Of a stretch of 64,000 nt of DNA, positions 11,942-23,504 are shown piece by piece. The first letter of the stretch is position 1. Each line of letters opens with the position of its first letter. Below the pieces are notes generated by a model. It was not told where the DNA came from, searched no databases, and saw nothing but the letters and a program-made list of their open reading frames with translations. Position numbers and translations under genes: made by a program. This stretch comes from Linyphia triangularis (lineage: Eukaryota; Arthropoda; Arachnida; Araneae; Linyphiidae): the NCBI GenBank assembly GCA_963978545.1, contig OZ021733.1:72075589-72139588 (forward strand), given 5' to 3'.

Positions 11942-12738
11942 CAGGGCCTGATTTAGAAATTTTTTACTGTAGGCCCAACATTCAGAGAGGGACCCCAATA
12001 GCAAATATTTATTTCTTTACGTCACAATATTACCAGATCAAGCTACATTCGTTAAGACTAACTTTTTATAATTAAAACTCATAGTTTACTTTCACACGAT
12101 TTTTTTGTTAAAATTAGTATGACCTTGATTTGCTCAAAACTTTTGAATTAATCAAGACCCCCCCTTGAACACTGATTTTAAAGCACACTTTCCTGTATTT
12201 TAAACTTACATTTTACCACAGGGTTCACAAATTATATAATAATAATGATTACTTAGTTTTATAACAATAATTGTAAATAATACAAAGTAACATTTCCACT
12301 GTTTCCACGATCTCACCAAAAAGGAGGGCCAAAAAAGTCCACGGAAGAGCCTGCAAACCAACCAATCCCGAAGACTCTTTCATTTCATAATATAAGAAGT
12401 TGTATATGGTTGGTTGGTGAACATCTCTTTACAAGAGGCGAGAGAAGGAGAACAGCGGCGTAAAGCCTTTGTCTCGGTGTACATATGAAGAAGATGTATA
12501 TGATTGGCTAAACCGGAAAGATTTGCTTGACTAGGTTTTATTAGGTTAATCTATCTAACTTAACTCTCTGTGACTATAAAAAATATGGAATTTGCGGATG
12601 TATAACTAAAATTTTTTTATTATTTTTGTTCAGTACTTCTCATAAAAAGACCATTATATTTAAAATGTTCAGAAAACTTTCAAAATTTGGGGGCTCCTAG
12701 GCCCGGGCCTAGTGGGCCGAATGGTAAATCAGGCCCTG
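11942..12738. mobile_element. hAT-type MITE inserted in BEL/Pao pol
   Basis: A 797-bp element with terminal inverted repeats CAGGGCCTGATTTA at the left and TAAATCAGGCCCTG at the right. It is flanked by the perfect 8-bp direct repeat ATCACATA (11934-11941 and 12739-12746). An 8-bp duplication and a CAGGG-type end are typical of hAT transposons. No transposase frame lies inside, so it is non-autonomous. The pol frame on the two sides is the same once the element and one duplication copy are discounted. It is therefore a late, clean insertion. Confidence 0.93.
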
Positions 12739-12746
12739 ATCACATA

Positions 12747-14706
12747 GACTCGTAATAAAGCTTTCATGTCAAACTAGTAAGGTGAGGCCGGTGTTTGATG
12801 CTTCATCGAGAGAAATGAATCAACCGTCCTTAAACGATTGTTTATTGAATGGTCCCAATTTAATTGAACTCATTCCGGACATTATTGATAGGTTCAGGTC
12901 ATATCCCATTGGTTTGTCGTCGGACATTGAGAAGGCATTTATGCAACTAAGTATCGCACCAGAACATAGATACTATTTAAGGTTTTTTTATCCTTCACAA
13001 AATGAAGAGATTGTTTATCGTCATTGTAGAGTAGTATTTGGTGTGAGTTCAAGCCCGTTCCTATTGGCAGCTTCTATAAATCATTTGCTTGATCATTCAT
13101 CTCCTGAATATGCTGAACTTATATTAAAACTAAAGCATTCCTTCTATGTAGACAATTTTGTTAGTGGAGTATTTAATGTAAATGAAATGGATAATTTTAT
13201 TTCAGGGGCTACGAGTGTTATGGCCAAGGGGTGTTTTAATTTGAGGAACTGGGAGAGTAATGTTGCAGGGCCAAATGTTTTTAAGAGTACTGGGGACACA
13301 AATTTATTGGGTCTAATTTGGAACTTGGATAGAGACACACTGAGATGTTCTATAGGTAATGAACAACCCCAAAGTATTGTTGAAATTACTAAACGATCAG
13401 TACTGTCTATGGTGCAGCAATATTTCGACCCTATTGGTATTTTAACAGCTGTCACTTTGTTACCCAAACTTTGGCTACAAGAAGCGTGGAAACTTAAATT
13501 ATCTTGGGACGATCCTCTGTCACCTGAGATGTGCAAAAAATTCTGTAGATGGCTACAAGAAGTGAAATGCTTAAATGATATAGAAATTCCTAGATATATT
13601 GAGATTGATGAAATATCAGAACTACATGTTTTTGTAGAAGCTTCCAAAAATGCGTATGCTGCTTGCATATTCATTAGGTCTATAACGAAATCAGGGATTA
13701 AGTTACATTTAATTAAGGCCAAGTCAAGGGTAGCTCCTACGAAACCCGTTTCAATTCCTAGATTGGAACTATTAGCGTGTTGTGTGGGTGCACGATTGGT
13801 TAAATCCGTTCAAGGGGCTTTGGATATGCTACATTTAAATACTACATTTTGGACTGACTCTATGGTAGCTTTATATTGGATTAAAAACTATGGGGAATGG
13901 TCAGTGTTCGTGTCCAATAGAATAAAAGAGATAGGAGAAATTACGTCTCCGGACAATTGGAGGCACGTTCCCGGTACGTTGAATCCGGCAGATGTTCTTT
14001 CTCGTGGGTGCTCTCCGAGTCATCTATTGGATTCAGCATGGCTTAATGTTCCTGTGTGGCTGCAAGAAGACTCAAGCCAATGGCCAGTAACTGACATGAA
14101 GTGTGAGATTAAAGAGGTCAATGCTGAAAGGAGGAAGGTTAAACTTTGTAACTTTAATGTCAAAGATAGCGTTCCTTGGTATTCACAAAGGTTTACAAAT
14201 TATCACTCTATGGTCAGATTGACAGCATGGATTAGAAGATTCATTAGTAACTGTCGTACGACATCTGACGATAAAGATGTAGGTGAATTGTCAAATTCTG
14301 AAATTGACAAGGCAGAAAAAATTCTTATTGGCTCAATACAAAGAGAATTTTTCCCTGATCCAAGTTGTATTCCGATAATTAATGTCTTCAAAGATGAAGA
14401 TGGGTTAATACGCGCTAAGACAAAAATAACTGAGTGGAAAGATAACCCTTGTTTTTTAACACCTAGTCTCCTTCCAGAAAATTGCCTCTTAACTTTGAAG
14501 TTAATTGAATACCTACATAAAGTAAATTGTCATGCGGGTACCCAAATATTACTTTCAATTATTCGAGAAAAATTTTGGATTTTAAAAGCTAGGAAAACTG
14601 TTAGAAATGTGATAGGGAAGTGTGTAACCTGCCGCAGATATAGTACAAAACCAGCTGTTAGCGCGCCTGTTGCTTTACCTGCAGATCGTGTAAGTGAGGC
14701 TAATGT
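12747..14706 (+). pseudogene. BEL/Pao pol: RT, RNase H, integrase N-terminus
   Basis: Long open frame. RT begins near 12782 (VRPVFDASSRE), passes the SDIEKAFMQ block and reaches the catalytic-site motif YVDN near 13147. BEL elements carry YVDD or YVDN here. The A17 and RNase H region follows, with FWTDSMVALYW near 13849, then HVPGTLNPADVLSRG near 13963. The integrase zinc-binding domain is near 14510-14640 (HKVNCHAGTQ, then CVTCRR). The frame breaks at about 14701-14708 in a T-run, consistent with loss of one base. Upstream it joins the gag-protease frame across the hAT MITE. Confidence 0.88.
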
Positions 14707-15794
14707 TTTGAGGTTATAGGCATAGATCTGGCCGGTCCTCTCTTCCTTTTAAATGGTGAGAAAGTGTGGATTGTGTTATTTACATGTGCGGTCTTCCGAG
14801 CATTGCATTTAGAACTTGTGACTTCACTCTCAACGGAGAATTTTCTGCTAGCTTTTCGTCGATTTATCGCTCGAAGAGGAAGTCCAAAGACAGTGTACAC
14901 AGACAACGGTAGTAATTTTAAGGGTGCTGTTACTGAATTCCAAAAACTGGACTGGGATAAAATTGAATGTGAGACAGAACTTCAGTGTGTGAAATGGAAG
15001 TTCATCCCACCCACTGCTGCTTTGTGGGGAGGGTGGTGGGAGAGACTTGTAAGAGTGATAAAAGATCTTCTGAAACGCACTCTAGGAAAGTCAATTTTAT
15101 CTTACAAAGAGTTACTGACAGTCTGTTGTAATTGTGAATCGATTATTAATTCTCGTCCATTGACTTATGTGTCAGAGGATTCTGAGGACTTGGTTGCTAT
15201 TACACCAGCCATGTTTCTAATGACCAATTCTATGTATCTGATGTATCTTATTTAGATGAGTGTGCTAAATTTTGAAAACGTGTTAAGTATCGAGCCAAAT
15301 TGCTTAAAGATTTAAGAGGTAGATTCCGAAGGGAATATTTGGGATTGTTAGTGCAACGACACCAAAGGTCATCTTCTCGAGACTTTACTGTTGGGGAAAT
15401 TGTCCTTGTAGAGAACACTAGCAAAAACAGATTATTTTGGCCTATAGCCAAAATTTTGGATTTGTTATCTGGTAGGGACGATAAAGTTCGTACATTAAAA
15501 TTGAAGTGTGGTAACTCTGTTATAATCCGTCCTGTGCAGAGAGTTTTTCCTCTAGAGATCCTGCCTACAGAGACTCCAGCTGTAGCTGCTGGTCTAAGCG
15601 ATGTTCCAGAGTCGTCGGTCCCACCGGATGATCCAGGGACAACTTTTTTTCCGACTACTGACCCAGAGATGACTGGGTTATCTCCTGGTGTTCACGATGC
15701 GGACGTTCCGAAGTTGTCAAGATTTGGACGAAAGATCAGACCCCCCCCCCCCCCCCCGAAAATTAAACTTGTTAAACATGACTTTATTTTTTGA
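14707..15794 (+). pseudogene. BEL/Pao integrase core and C-terminal domain, broken
   Basis: The integrase catalytic core reads from about 14707: IDLAGPL, then VYTDNGSNFKGA (second aspartate, near 14895), then PPTAALWGGWWERLV (the glutamate of the DDE triad region). After a frameshift near 15225-15240 and an in-frame TGA at 15273-15275, the DUF5641-type tail continues from about 15276 (KDLRGRFRREYLGLL, VGEIVLVE). It ends with a TGA at 15792-15794 after a proline run encoded by a C homopolymer (about 15742-15757). Its role would have been integrating the element's cDNA; these breaks prevent that. Confidence 0.85.
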
Positions 15795-15823
15795 GTTAGA
15801 TTAGACTCAAAAAGGGGGGACGA

Positions 15824-16020
15824 TGTTGCGAAACACAACTCAACTCAACTTTGTAAGAAAGTATCCGTTCTTGTTTGATTCTTAAAGTTTTGGTTCGTGT
15901 ATGTAAAATTTGTCATTCGTGAAGTGATTGCGTAGTAAATGGAATGTTCTTTCTTTGAATCAGCGTGTCTGTTTATTTGCTTATTTTATCCATAATATGA
16001 ATCTTGCTCTGTTTGTAAAA
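15824..16020 (+). repeat. 3' LTR of the BEL/Pao element
   Basis: 197 bp, the partner of 9420-9616. It is preceded by the purine tract AAAAAGGGGGGA, a polypurine primer site. It is followed by CCGCC, where the gypsy gag frame resumes. Confidence 0.9.
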
Positions 16021-16745
16021 CCGCCCTCGTTGTTGAAACTGAGTGGTGATAACATGGCTTCTGGGTGGAAAGATTTCAAGCAACGATTTGAATGGTATGC
16101 CACTACTACGAATTTGAATTCAAAGGCTGCAGTATTAATGTCAACTATGGGAGAAGAGGCGATACTTGTTTTCAACTCAGCGAAGCAGACTGAAAAAATA
16201 TAGTTGTGCTGAAACAGAAGTTCGTTGATTATTTCGCTCGTGTCAAAAGAAAACGAATCTTTTGTGCCGTTCAGACTGAAGCAAAATGAAAATGAAACAT
16301 TTGATGAGTTTCTTACCGAGGCCAAAACAAAGATTACAGGTTGTAATTTTGATACACTTGCTGATGGATTGTTCCTCGACAAAATCGTTTTCGGTGTACA
16401 TCGATCAGGTACGTGAAAAACTGCTGACCGAAGAAAATTTGACGTTGGTCAAAGCCATACAAATCTGCCGTGTTTCAGAGCAAGTTTCAAAACAGCTGAA
16501 AGAAATAAAGGGAACTGATTTGAAAATCGACCATGTGTTTAAAAAGAAATCGTCGCATGACTCAACCGTTAGCAGGAATGATTTTTCCTTTTCGCGAAAC
16601 GAAAATGCAGGAACGCGAAACAAAAATGTTAGTTTTGTTTGTAAGTGATGTGGTTCTAAACATCCACCTTTTTCTTGCCCAGCATTTAAAAGCGTTGCAG
16701 AAAGTGTGGTAAGGTAAATCATTTTGCTAGAGTTTGTAAATTTAA
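16021..16745 (+). pseudogene. Gypsy gag, remainder after the BEL insertion
   Basis: The gag starts at the ATG at 9370, is cut at 9419 and resumes at 16021. Recognisable gypsy gag features are WKDFKQRFEWYA early and ENETFDEFLTE near 16290. At the end are paired zinc knuckles (about 16640-16735), the second reading RCRKCGKVNHFA once a shift is allowed. Breaks: TAG at 16201-16203, frameshifts near 16210, 16405 and 16690, and TGA at 16646-16648. The protein would have formed the particle shell. Confidence 0.8.
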
Positions 16746-18540
16746 AAATGTATATGTTGTAAGCAAAGCTGAAAATGATCTTAATATTCAAAGTGATGAA
16801 GCAGCTTATTTAGATACTGTTGCTTTGCATGTTGATTCTGTTACAAATAGTGATTGGTTTAAAAATGCTAAAATTTCAGGTAAACCAGTGCTACTTTCTT
16901 TAGATACAGGTGCACAGTGCAATGTACTTAGACTGGATTTAGCTAAAATAATTAATGTGCCACTTGAACAAACTAAAGAAATTAGTTTATTTTAGTAATC
17001 ATGAAATGAAAGTAGTGGGTGAAATAAATACGGTGGTTCAGATTAAAAACAAAACTGTCAAGTTAAGGTTTATTGTTGTAGATAGTCATGTTAAACCTAT
17101 TTTGGGTGATGAATCATGTGCTGAGCTAGTATTAATTCAGCGTGTCATGTCAACCGAAATTGAGACCCTTCCTGATGATTGGAAAACTCAAATATTTAAT
17201 GGGTTTGGTTATTTAAAAGACTTTACCTATGATATTGACATTGATAAAAATGCTGAACTTGATTTTTCCCCACCTCGAAAGATTCCCTTTTCGTTATAAG
17301 ATGATGTTAAAAAGGAAATAGATAATATGTTTAAACTACGTGTTTTAGAGCCAGTAAATGAACCAAGCGATGCGGTTAGTCCATTAGTAATTGTTAAGAA
17401 AAATTACAAAATTCGAGTTTATGTAGATCCATCTAAACTAAACAAGTTTGTTAAGAGACGACACTTCCCATTAAAAACTGTAGAAGAGATAGCAGGTAAA
17501 ATTAAAGGTGCTAAACATTTCGCTCTTTTAGATTGCAAACATGGATTTTGGCAATTAAAAGTAACTGAAAGAACGTCAAAATATTTAACTGTGAATACAC
17601 CTTGGGGATGTTATTGCTATAAAAGAATCCCTTTCGGGTTGATATCAGCTCCAGAAATCTATCTAAAGGATTTTGATAATGTAGAGTGCTTTATGGATGA
17701 CATTTTGATTTTTGCAATTCTAAAGTAGAATTAAATGAGCAGGTTGATAAAGTGATGAAAAGGTTGTTCTTGGCAGGACTAAAACTTAATAAAGAAAAAT
17801 GTGTGTTGTCTGCTAAGAAAGTTAAATTTCTAGGTCATATCTTAGATAAAAATGGTGTTTCCCCAGATCCTGAAAAGGTAAGTGCAATTGACAAATTGAA
17901 AACTCCATCTAATATAACTGAGCTTCGTATGTTTTTGGGTTTAGCAAACTATTTGGGTAAATTTATTCCAAATTTTTCGCATGTTAGTGAGCCTTTAAGA
18001 AAACTGTTAGAAAAAGAAATTGAATGGGAATGGTCAGAATCTCAGGATCATCTTTTTATCTTATCTTTTGTCATCAGCACCAGTGTTAGGTTATTACGAT
18101 GTAAATAAACCTGTAACAGTTACTGTAGATGCAAGTTCAACAGCGTTAGGTGCAGTCAGATTTCTAAACCGATTGCATATGCCACCAGATCTTTGTCCAA
18201 ATCTGAGAAATTTTTTCCCCAAATTGAAAAAGAGCCATTGGCTATGCGATTCGGTAATAAGTTCCACCAGTTCATTTATGGTAAAGAATTAATGATAGAA
18301 ACTGATCATAAGCAATTAGAGTACATTGGTAAAAAGTCAATTGTTCAGGCTAGGTGCTCCACCTCGACTGCAACGCATTTTTTATGACATATTGCAATAC
18401 AATCCTAAAATTGTCTATAAGAAAGGAATCACAATTCATATTGCTGATGAGTTGAGTCGGGATTATGACAATACTGAACAGGACACTGAAGAAGATACTT
18501 GCATTGTCCATGTAGTGGTGCCGATGTCTGAAAACGCTTT
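16746..18540 (+). pseudogene. Gypsy protease, RT and RNase H, broken
   Basis: The protease active site LDTGAQ lies at about 16900. RT covers about 17300-17730: it shows PFGLISAPE and the catalytic MDD (ECFMDDILIF) near 17685, and an apparent loss of about a dozen codons just before it. The RT thumb continues from 17752 (FLGHILDKNGV). RNase H begins near 18115 (VTVDASSTALGAV) and runs to about 18540. Breaks include a frameshift near 16985, TAA at 17297-17299, a frameshift near 17715 and others near 18055, 18165 and 18340. Inactive. Confidence 0.82.
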
Positions 18541-19860
18541 ATAAGATTTCAAGCAAGAAACAAAAAGTGACCAAGAACTGGTAACTCTGAAAAAAGTCAT
18601 TCAAGCAGGATGGTCAGATGAACGTGCAGATGTGCCACGAGACGCACAAAAGTACTGGACCTTTAGAGATGAACTATCAATACATGATGATCTGCTGTTT
18701 AAATGAGAACGAGTGGTTGCACCAGATGCCTTGAAAAAGAGACTCCTTGATTTGTTGCATCAAGGACACTTAGGAATTCAAAGTTCTCTGAGAAAAGCTT
18801 GAGATTCACTCTACTGGCTTAGAATGACCGCTGCTATTGAGGACATGGTAAAAAAATGTAAAGTCTGTCAAGAAACACAGCCAAACAAGCCGAAAGAAAC
18901 AGTGGTTATAAAGCCAATCCCTGACTATCCGTTTCAACGAGTTGCATCTGACCTTTTTGAATTCAACAAAAAGCAGTACATTGTCATTGCAGATAACTAC
19001 TTTGGATGTTCTGATTTTAAGAAATTGAGTCACTCCACTTCGAGATAATGCATCGAAGTTTTGAAGAGATGGTTCTCAGTTCATGGTGCCCCAGAGATTT
19101 TTGAATCAGGTAACGGTGCACAGTATGCATCGAAGATTTTCCGTGAGTTTCTGGATAGTTGGGGAATACAAAAACAGAGGTCAAGCCCATATCACCCACA
19201 GTCAAATGGACTTGCAGAAAGGGCAGTTGAAGCATCCAAAATAATATTCAAATGGTGCCGTAAAGACAACTCTGACATTGCCATGGCTTTGATGAATCTT
19301 CGTAACACTCCACGGGAAGCAGGCCTCATGTCCATCAGCCAACGCATGATGAGCAGAACAACAAGATCAATGCTGCCATCTACGACTAATCCTCTCAAAC
19401 CAAGAGCTGTTGAGGATGGTGCTGAAACACTGATACTCATCAGAGAGAAGAAACCTGAAGCTGCTAATAGGCACATCATTCACCAAACGGCACCAACACA
19501 AAATCCTGGAGATATTGTTAGAGTTCAGGTGGACCAAGATTATGGGTTGGAGGAAAAATAGAAAAAATGATCAATCCAAGATCAGTCGTTGTCAAGGTTG
19601 GAGACAAGAGCATTCGACACAATACAATCCACATTCAACCAACATCTGCAGAGATAGCTTCACCTTTCAAGAGCTCCCTGAGTTTTCAGTCTAATTCATC
19701 CTGTCCAGTCGTTGCACCAACTCAAGAAAATTTAAGAGAGGTTACGCATTCACCTCCACCTCCTTCATTGCCCAATTCTCCAGATGTACATGTGCCATCA
19801 AGTCCAATACGTACAAAATCAGGACGAGTCATCAAACCAGTGAAGAGACTGAACTTATAA
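18541..19860 (+). pseudogene. Gypsy integrase, inactive
   Basis: An HHCC zinc-binding domain lies near 18757-18870 (LLHQGHLG, then CKVCQET). The DDE core follows from about 18945. Where relatives carry an aspartate before NG, this copy reads ESGNGAQYAS near 19103, a glycine, so a catalytic residue is lost. The later NGLAERAVE block with the glutamate is present. Several stops occur, at about 18706, 18800 and 19047. The last part (19567-19857) is a proline- and serine-rich tail ending at 19860. Confidence 0.82.
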
Positions 19861-20000
19861 ACTTTATTTAGATTTCATACTTACAATGCTTAATTAATTT
19901 TAAAGTTTTAAGTTTCTTTAAAATGTTTAAAAACTATATACTTAATGCTTACATTAATTTTATAAATTGATGATTTCTAAAATTAAAATTTTATGGGAGA

Positions 20001-20135
20001 TGTGGCGTTACCCCTTCACTGTAACCGTCATTATATACTTAACTGTAACAGTGATACATAAGTAGTTGAATAAACAATCTTCATACTAGAAAGACGTCTC
20101 GGTTGCCTTCTCCCTATTTAACGCAGAACGCTACA
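20001..20135 (+). repeat. 3' LTR of the gypsy element
   Basis: 135 bp, TGTGGCGTTACC to CGCTACA, preceded by the purine-rich ATGGGAGA and followed by the target duplication CATTG (20136-20140). Confidence 0.93.
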
Positions 20136-20140
20136 CATTG

Positions 20141-21645
20141 CAATCTTCTGCAACTGCCAGAATCTATGCTTATTAACACGTTGAGAGAACCACGTGTATT
20201 TTTAAGGAAATCCTCGTCAGGCCATGAGCTGCTTAAAGATACTCTTCTATAAAAAAAAATTAAGTAAATTTTAAATAAATTTTCAGCAATTAATACTTAA
20301 AACAATGTAAATTTTTTAGTTTTATATCATATTTTACACTGTCAGTCATCGGTGACTGACGTGGCCTAAATGGAAAGTTCAGCAGTGGCTGCCCTTGATC
20401 GAAAATATTAATGCAGCCGGAAACATGCTATTTCATCCCCCTCACGAAACACTGTTCTGCATCGTTCATGAACGCAAAGTCTTTAATCCTCATGGACGTC
20501 GACAGGAATATTTGCAGGGTGATTTTTGTCAAAATCATTAATATTTTAGAAATGTTAATTAATAATTATAACTATTCTTTGAGAATAGTTTAAAAAATTC
20601 ATGGTGTATATTTTTGAAAGCGCAACACTGTTAAAGAGAAAAAAATATTAAAAAGTATATTTTTAACGATTTTCTTAATTATCCAACTAGATCTCACGGC
20701 ATTCAAGAGACAGTGTTTAGAACAAAGGAACACGAAGTTGTAAAAATGCAGAAGAGTAACATTTTATTTCTTCCAAGTTTCGGAAATAAAAAAAAAAAAA
20801 TTAAATGAAACACAAAGGCAGTATTGGATTCTAAAATTCAATTGAATTCTAAAAATAGATTTCAAGATAGTATATCTGATGGCTTAAAAAGCAAAACATT
20901 TTCCAAGAATTTTGAGAACTACACAGGAAATTATGCATAAATACATTTTTGTTATCTTCGAATTTACCCCTTTTCCCCCAGTTTTTTAAATTTTCAAGAG
21001 CTAGGGGGTGCAAGTGCACCTGCTTGCAACTTCCTGTAGGCGCCCTTGTTAATCTTCAATACTCAAACTCAAATCAAAGTTTACTTTCTGTTTTTATAAA
21101 ATGAATAAGATGAGAAAGAAAACACTTATTATTGAAAACCAAATTAATCCTCCTTTCTTTTGAACTTGCGAATCAGTCAATGATGTTGTATTCAAAAGGC
21201 AGTTTTTTGGTAACATACTCACCCCACCCGCTCTGATTCTCATATGCGGAGCCAATCAGATCATCGAATTCCCAAAATCATCCGAGTTCTCAAAGTCACA
21301 AAGCGCATCTAGTGAACAGTGCGTGTGGTCTGACGGGGATTTCTTTAAAAATTCCCTTGGCCTTCAACTTGTTAACTTTAGAAGCGTGGTGGGTAGAGTT
21401 TCAACTCCACAGACACTTGTTGCAACGCGACTCTGAGAGTGAGGACGATACCACGATATAGACCTTAAAGATAGTGTCATATATTAAAATATAGGATCCC
21501 CACTCTTATAGATCTCACTGATACTGTTGCGTGACCACTGCCCCCTAGAGTTGCTTTATTGCACAGAAGTAAACAAAAATATCCAGGGTCTCTATCTCGC
21601 ATCTCAATTTTCAATGACACTTTTATATAATAAAGGTACTCCTTA
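20141..21645. other. Intergenic DNA, no gene seen
   Basis: AT-rich. A segment near 20980-21055 (CCAGTTTTTTAA, then GAGCTAGGGGG, ending GGCGCCCTTGTT) resembles 63829-63915 and may be the 3' end of a dispersed hAT-like repeat. Nothing else is supported. Confidence 0.45.
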
Positions 21646-21653
21646 CCTTAGAC

Positions 21654-23182
21654 CATTGGCGGCTTCAAGGGGGGGGCCATGGGGGCCATGGCCCCCTCCT
21701 TGAAGGGTTCCCTCTTCCTTCCTAGCCCTTTCAAATATCCCAAAACTCTTTGAGAATTTCCAGTTTAAAAAACGGTGAAAATACAGATTTTTAAGCACAA
21801 TTTCATTAACGTAAATTTTTTGTTTACAGTACAAAAAATTATAGCCCCCCCCCCCCTCAGAAAAAACCCTGGTTTTAAATGTATTTACGTACACAACACA
21901 CGACACAATATACGAGTTTATAGTACACAACACAAGTACACAGGTAGTGACCATCCCCCTCCTAAACGACGATTTCCTTTTTCCCGGGGGCCTCTGCCCC
22001 TTTTTGGAACAACCATGCTCTTCTAAGCAACCATGGCGCCGAGGGTAATTTCAACACGTGATGTCTGGACTAGTGTGTGACTTTTGTCACTTGGGCATGG
22101 AATCGGTACTGTGTTATTGTTATAACTAGTTTAGACAGGCCATTTATTGTGAAAATATCTGTTGAACTAGCAACACTTTTATTCGTTGTTTAAAGATTTC
22201 GTGATCATTTTACCTCGAGTAATTAGTGACGAATATCTACAATATGTCTTCAAAAAGAAAAAATGAGAGCATTTTTAAATACTTCTCTAAAAAGAAATAC
22301 TCAAATACCAGAAGAGTATTTCAGAATCTCGGTTTACATACCTTTATTGGATAATATAATTGAAGACCTAATAGGAAGATTTCCAAAAGAAAATTTGGAT
22401 TGTTTTGGCTTTCGATTACTGATTCCAACCTCCGATATGGAAAAGCCAACAGAATCAGAAAGCAACGAGCTTTAAAACTTATTAAAGAAGTTCATACCAA
22501 TTTTACACAAATGAGTGTTATTCTGATTGAAAGTGAGCTAGCACTATGGAGAGAGAAATGGAAAAAAGAAGAATAGCTCCCCACTTCTGCCATAGCTATA
22601 CAATGAGAGCTTGTGACAAATATGTATATCCTACTATTTACGAGTTACTTAAAATTTTGGCAACACTACCAGTTAGCGTTGCCTCTGCCGAAGAAGCTTG
22701 ATGAAGTTGCTGATGAAGTTTCTCTACCCTTCGACGCTTGAAAACGTGGCTAAGAGCTAGAATTGGGGAAGAAAGGTTAGCAGGACTTAGCTTGTTGCAT
22801 ACTCACAGAGACATAAACATTGATGTGAGCTGTGTCATAGGCAGATTTGCCAAAACAAAGCAGAGGAAATTGGATTTTGTTCTTTAGGCTTTCAAAGAGT
22901 AAAGAAGTGTGATTGTAAAACAATTATTAACTATTTTTATTTTTTGTAATTTCTTTGTTTTACTCTTTTCTTATTTTTCAGGAGAGCAATTCAAGCTTAA
23001 ATTAACTTTTTTAATTCTGCATTAAATGAAAATTACTAATTTAGAAAATTCTACACTTATCATTGCAATCAAGCATTTAATCAGCAGTTAGTTTATTATA
23101 ATTAGGTTACATAGTGCATACATTTTACGAACTTAAAGTTTAAAATGGCCCCCCCTGAAAAATGAACCTAGGGCCGCCTTTG
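21654..23182 (+). mobile_element. hAT transposon, decayed
   Basis: A 1529-bp element flanked by the perfect 8-bp repeat CCTTAGAC (21646-21653 and 23183-23190). Its ends are short inverted repeats: CATTGGCGGC at the left, complement of GCCGCCTTTG at the right. Near each end are G/C-run stretches. Inside is the 3' part of a hAT transposase (ZNF862-type group). The 8-bp duplication, the ends and the protein remnant all agree on hAT. Most of the transposase N-terminal part is missing. Confidence 0.88.
22206..22890 (+). pseudogene. hAT transposase C-terminal remnant
   Basis: A first piece (22263-22475) reads TQIPEEYFRISVYIPLLDN then LIGRFPKENLDCF, like the region ahead of the dimerisation domain in ZNF862-like hAT proteins. 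A second piece, about 22660-22885 after stops and shifts, shows LPVSVASAEEA then FSTLRRLKTWLRARIGEERL and LSLLHTHRDI, the hallmark hAT C-terminal dimerisation block. Stops at about 22701 and elsewhere break it. No enzyme can be made. Confidence 0.8.
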
Positions 23183-23330
23183 CCTTAGACTTTAGAGATA
23201 CTATTGCTTAATAAATGGTAGATCACCCCCTAAACCTTAAAACAAATTTTACTTAATAAATGTTAATCCCCTTATTTTTCAAAGTTACTCTTTCATAATA
23301 AACGGTAAAAGCGTCCAAACTTTAAATATA

Positions 23331-23495
23331 CAGTCAAACCCCGTTATTAACGCGAAGTCGATGGGACCACTGAAATTGTTCACGCTAACTGAATTTCGTG
23401 TTAAACGAATAAAGTTTCAAGTACGGGGAACTGCTTTTACTTTGCGTTTAAAGATATTTCATGTTAAGCGATTTTGCGTTAACGGGGTTTGATAG
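23331..23495. mobile_element. Short TA-flanked MITE (pogo-like ends)
   Basis: 165 bp flanked by TA. The left end CAGTCAAACCCCGTTA faces the right end TAACGGGGTTTGATAG, with further imperfect pairing inward. CAGTCAAACCCCGTTA ends of this kind occur in pogo/Tigger-type elements. No coding content. Confidence 0.75.
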
Positions 23496-23504
23496 TACCA
23501 TAAT

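Larger units (their letters stand above)
9420..16020 (+). mobile_element. BEL/Pao LTR retrotransposon nested in gypsy gag
   Basis: Paired 197-bp LTRs lie at 9420-9616 and 15824-16020, flanked by the 5-bp repeat CCGCC (9415-9419 and 16021-16025), which interrupts the gypsy gag frame. The contents in order are gag with zinc knuckles, aspartic protease (DTGS), BEL-type RT (YVDN), RNase H, integrase and a DUF5641-type C-terminus. This order and these domains are typical of BEL/Pao. A purine-rich tract (about 15810-15821) precedes the 3' LTR. I counted 4 differences between its LTRs, fewer per base than in the host gypsy LTRs, as expected for a later insertion. The coding region has a nonsense codon, three frameshifts, a second nonsense codon and a 797-bp hAT MITE. 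Confidence 0.93.
9202..20135 (+). mobile_element. Ty3/gypsy LTR retrotransposon, split by a BEL/Pao insertion
   Basis: Bounded by 135-bp LTRs (9202-9336 and 20001-20135) that start TG and end CA. They are flanked by the 5-bp direct repeat CATTG (9197-9201 and 20136-20140). A primer-binding-type TGGTGTCAGAA follows the 5' LTR. The internal order is gag, protease, RT, RNase H, integrase, the Ty3/gypsy order, all on the plus strand. A 6.6-kb BEL/Pao element (9420-16020) interrupts gag about 17 codons after its start at 9370. Many stops and frameshifts, plus loss of an integrase aspartate, make it inactive. I counted 6 differences between the two LTRs. Confidence 0.92.
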
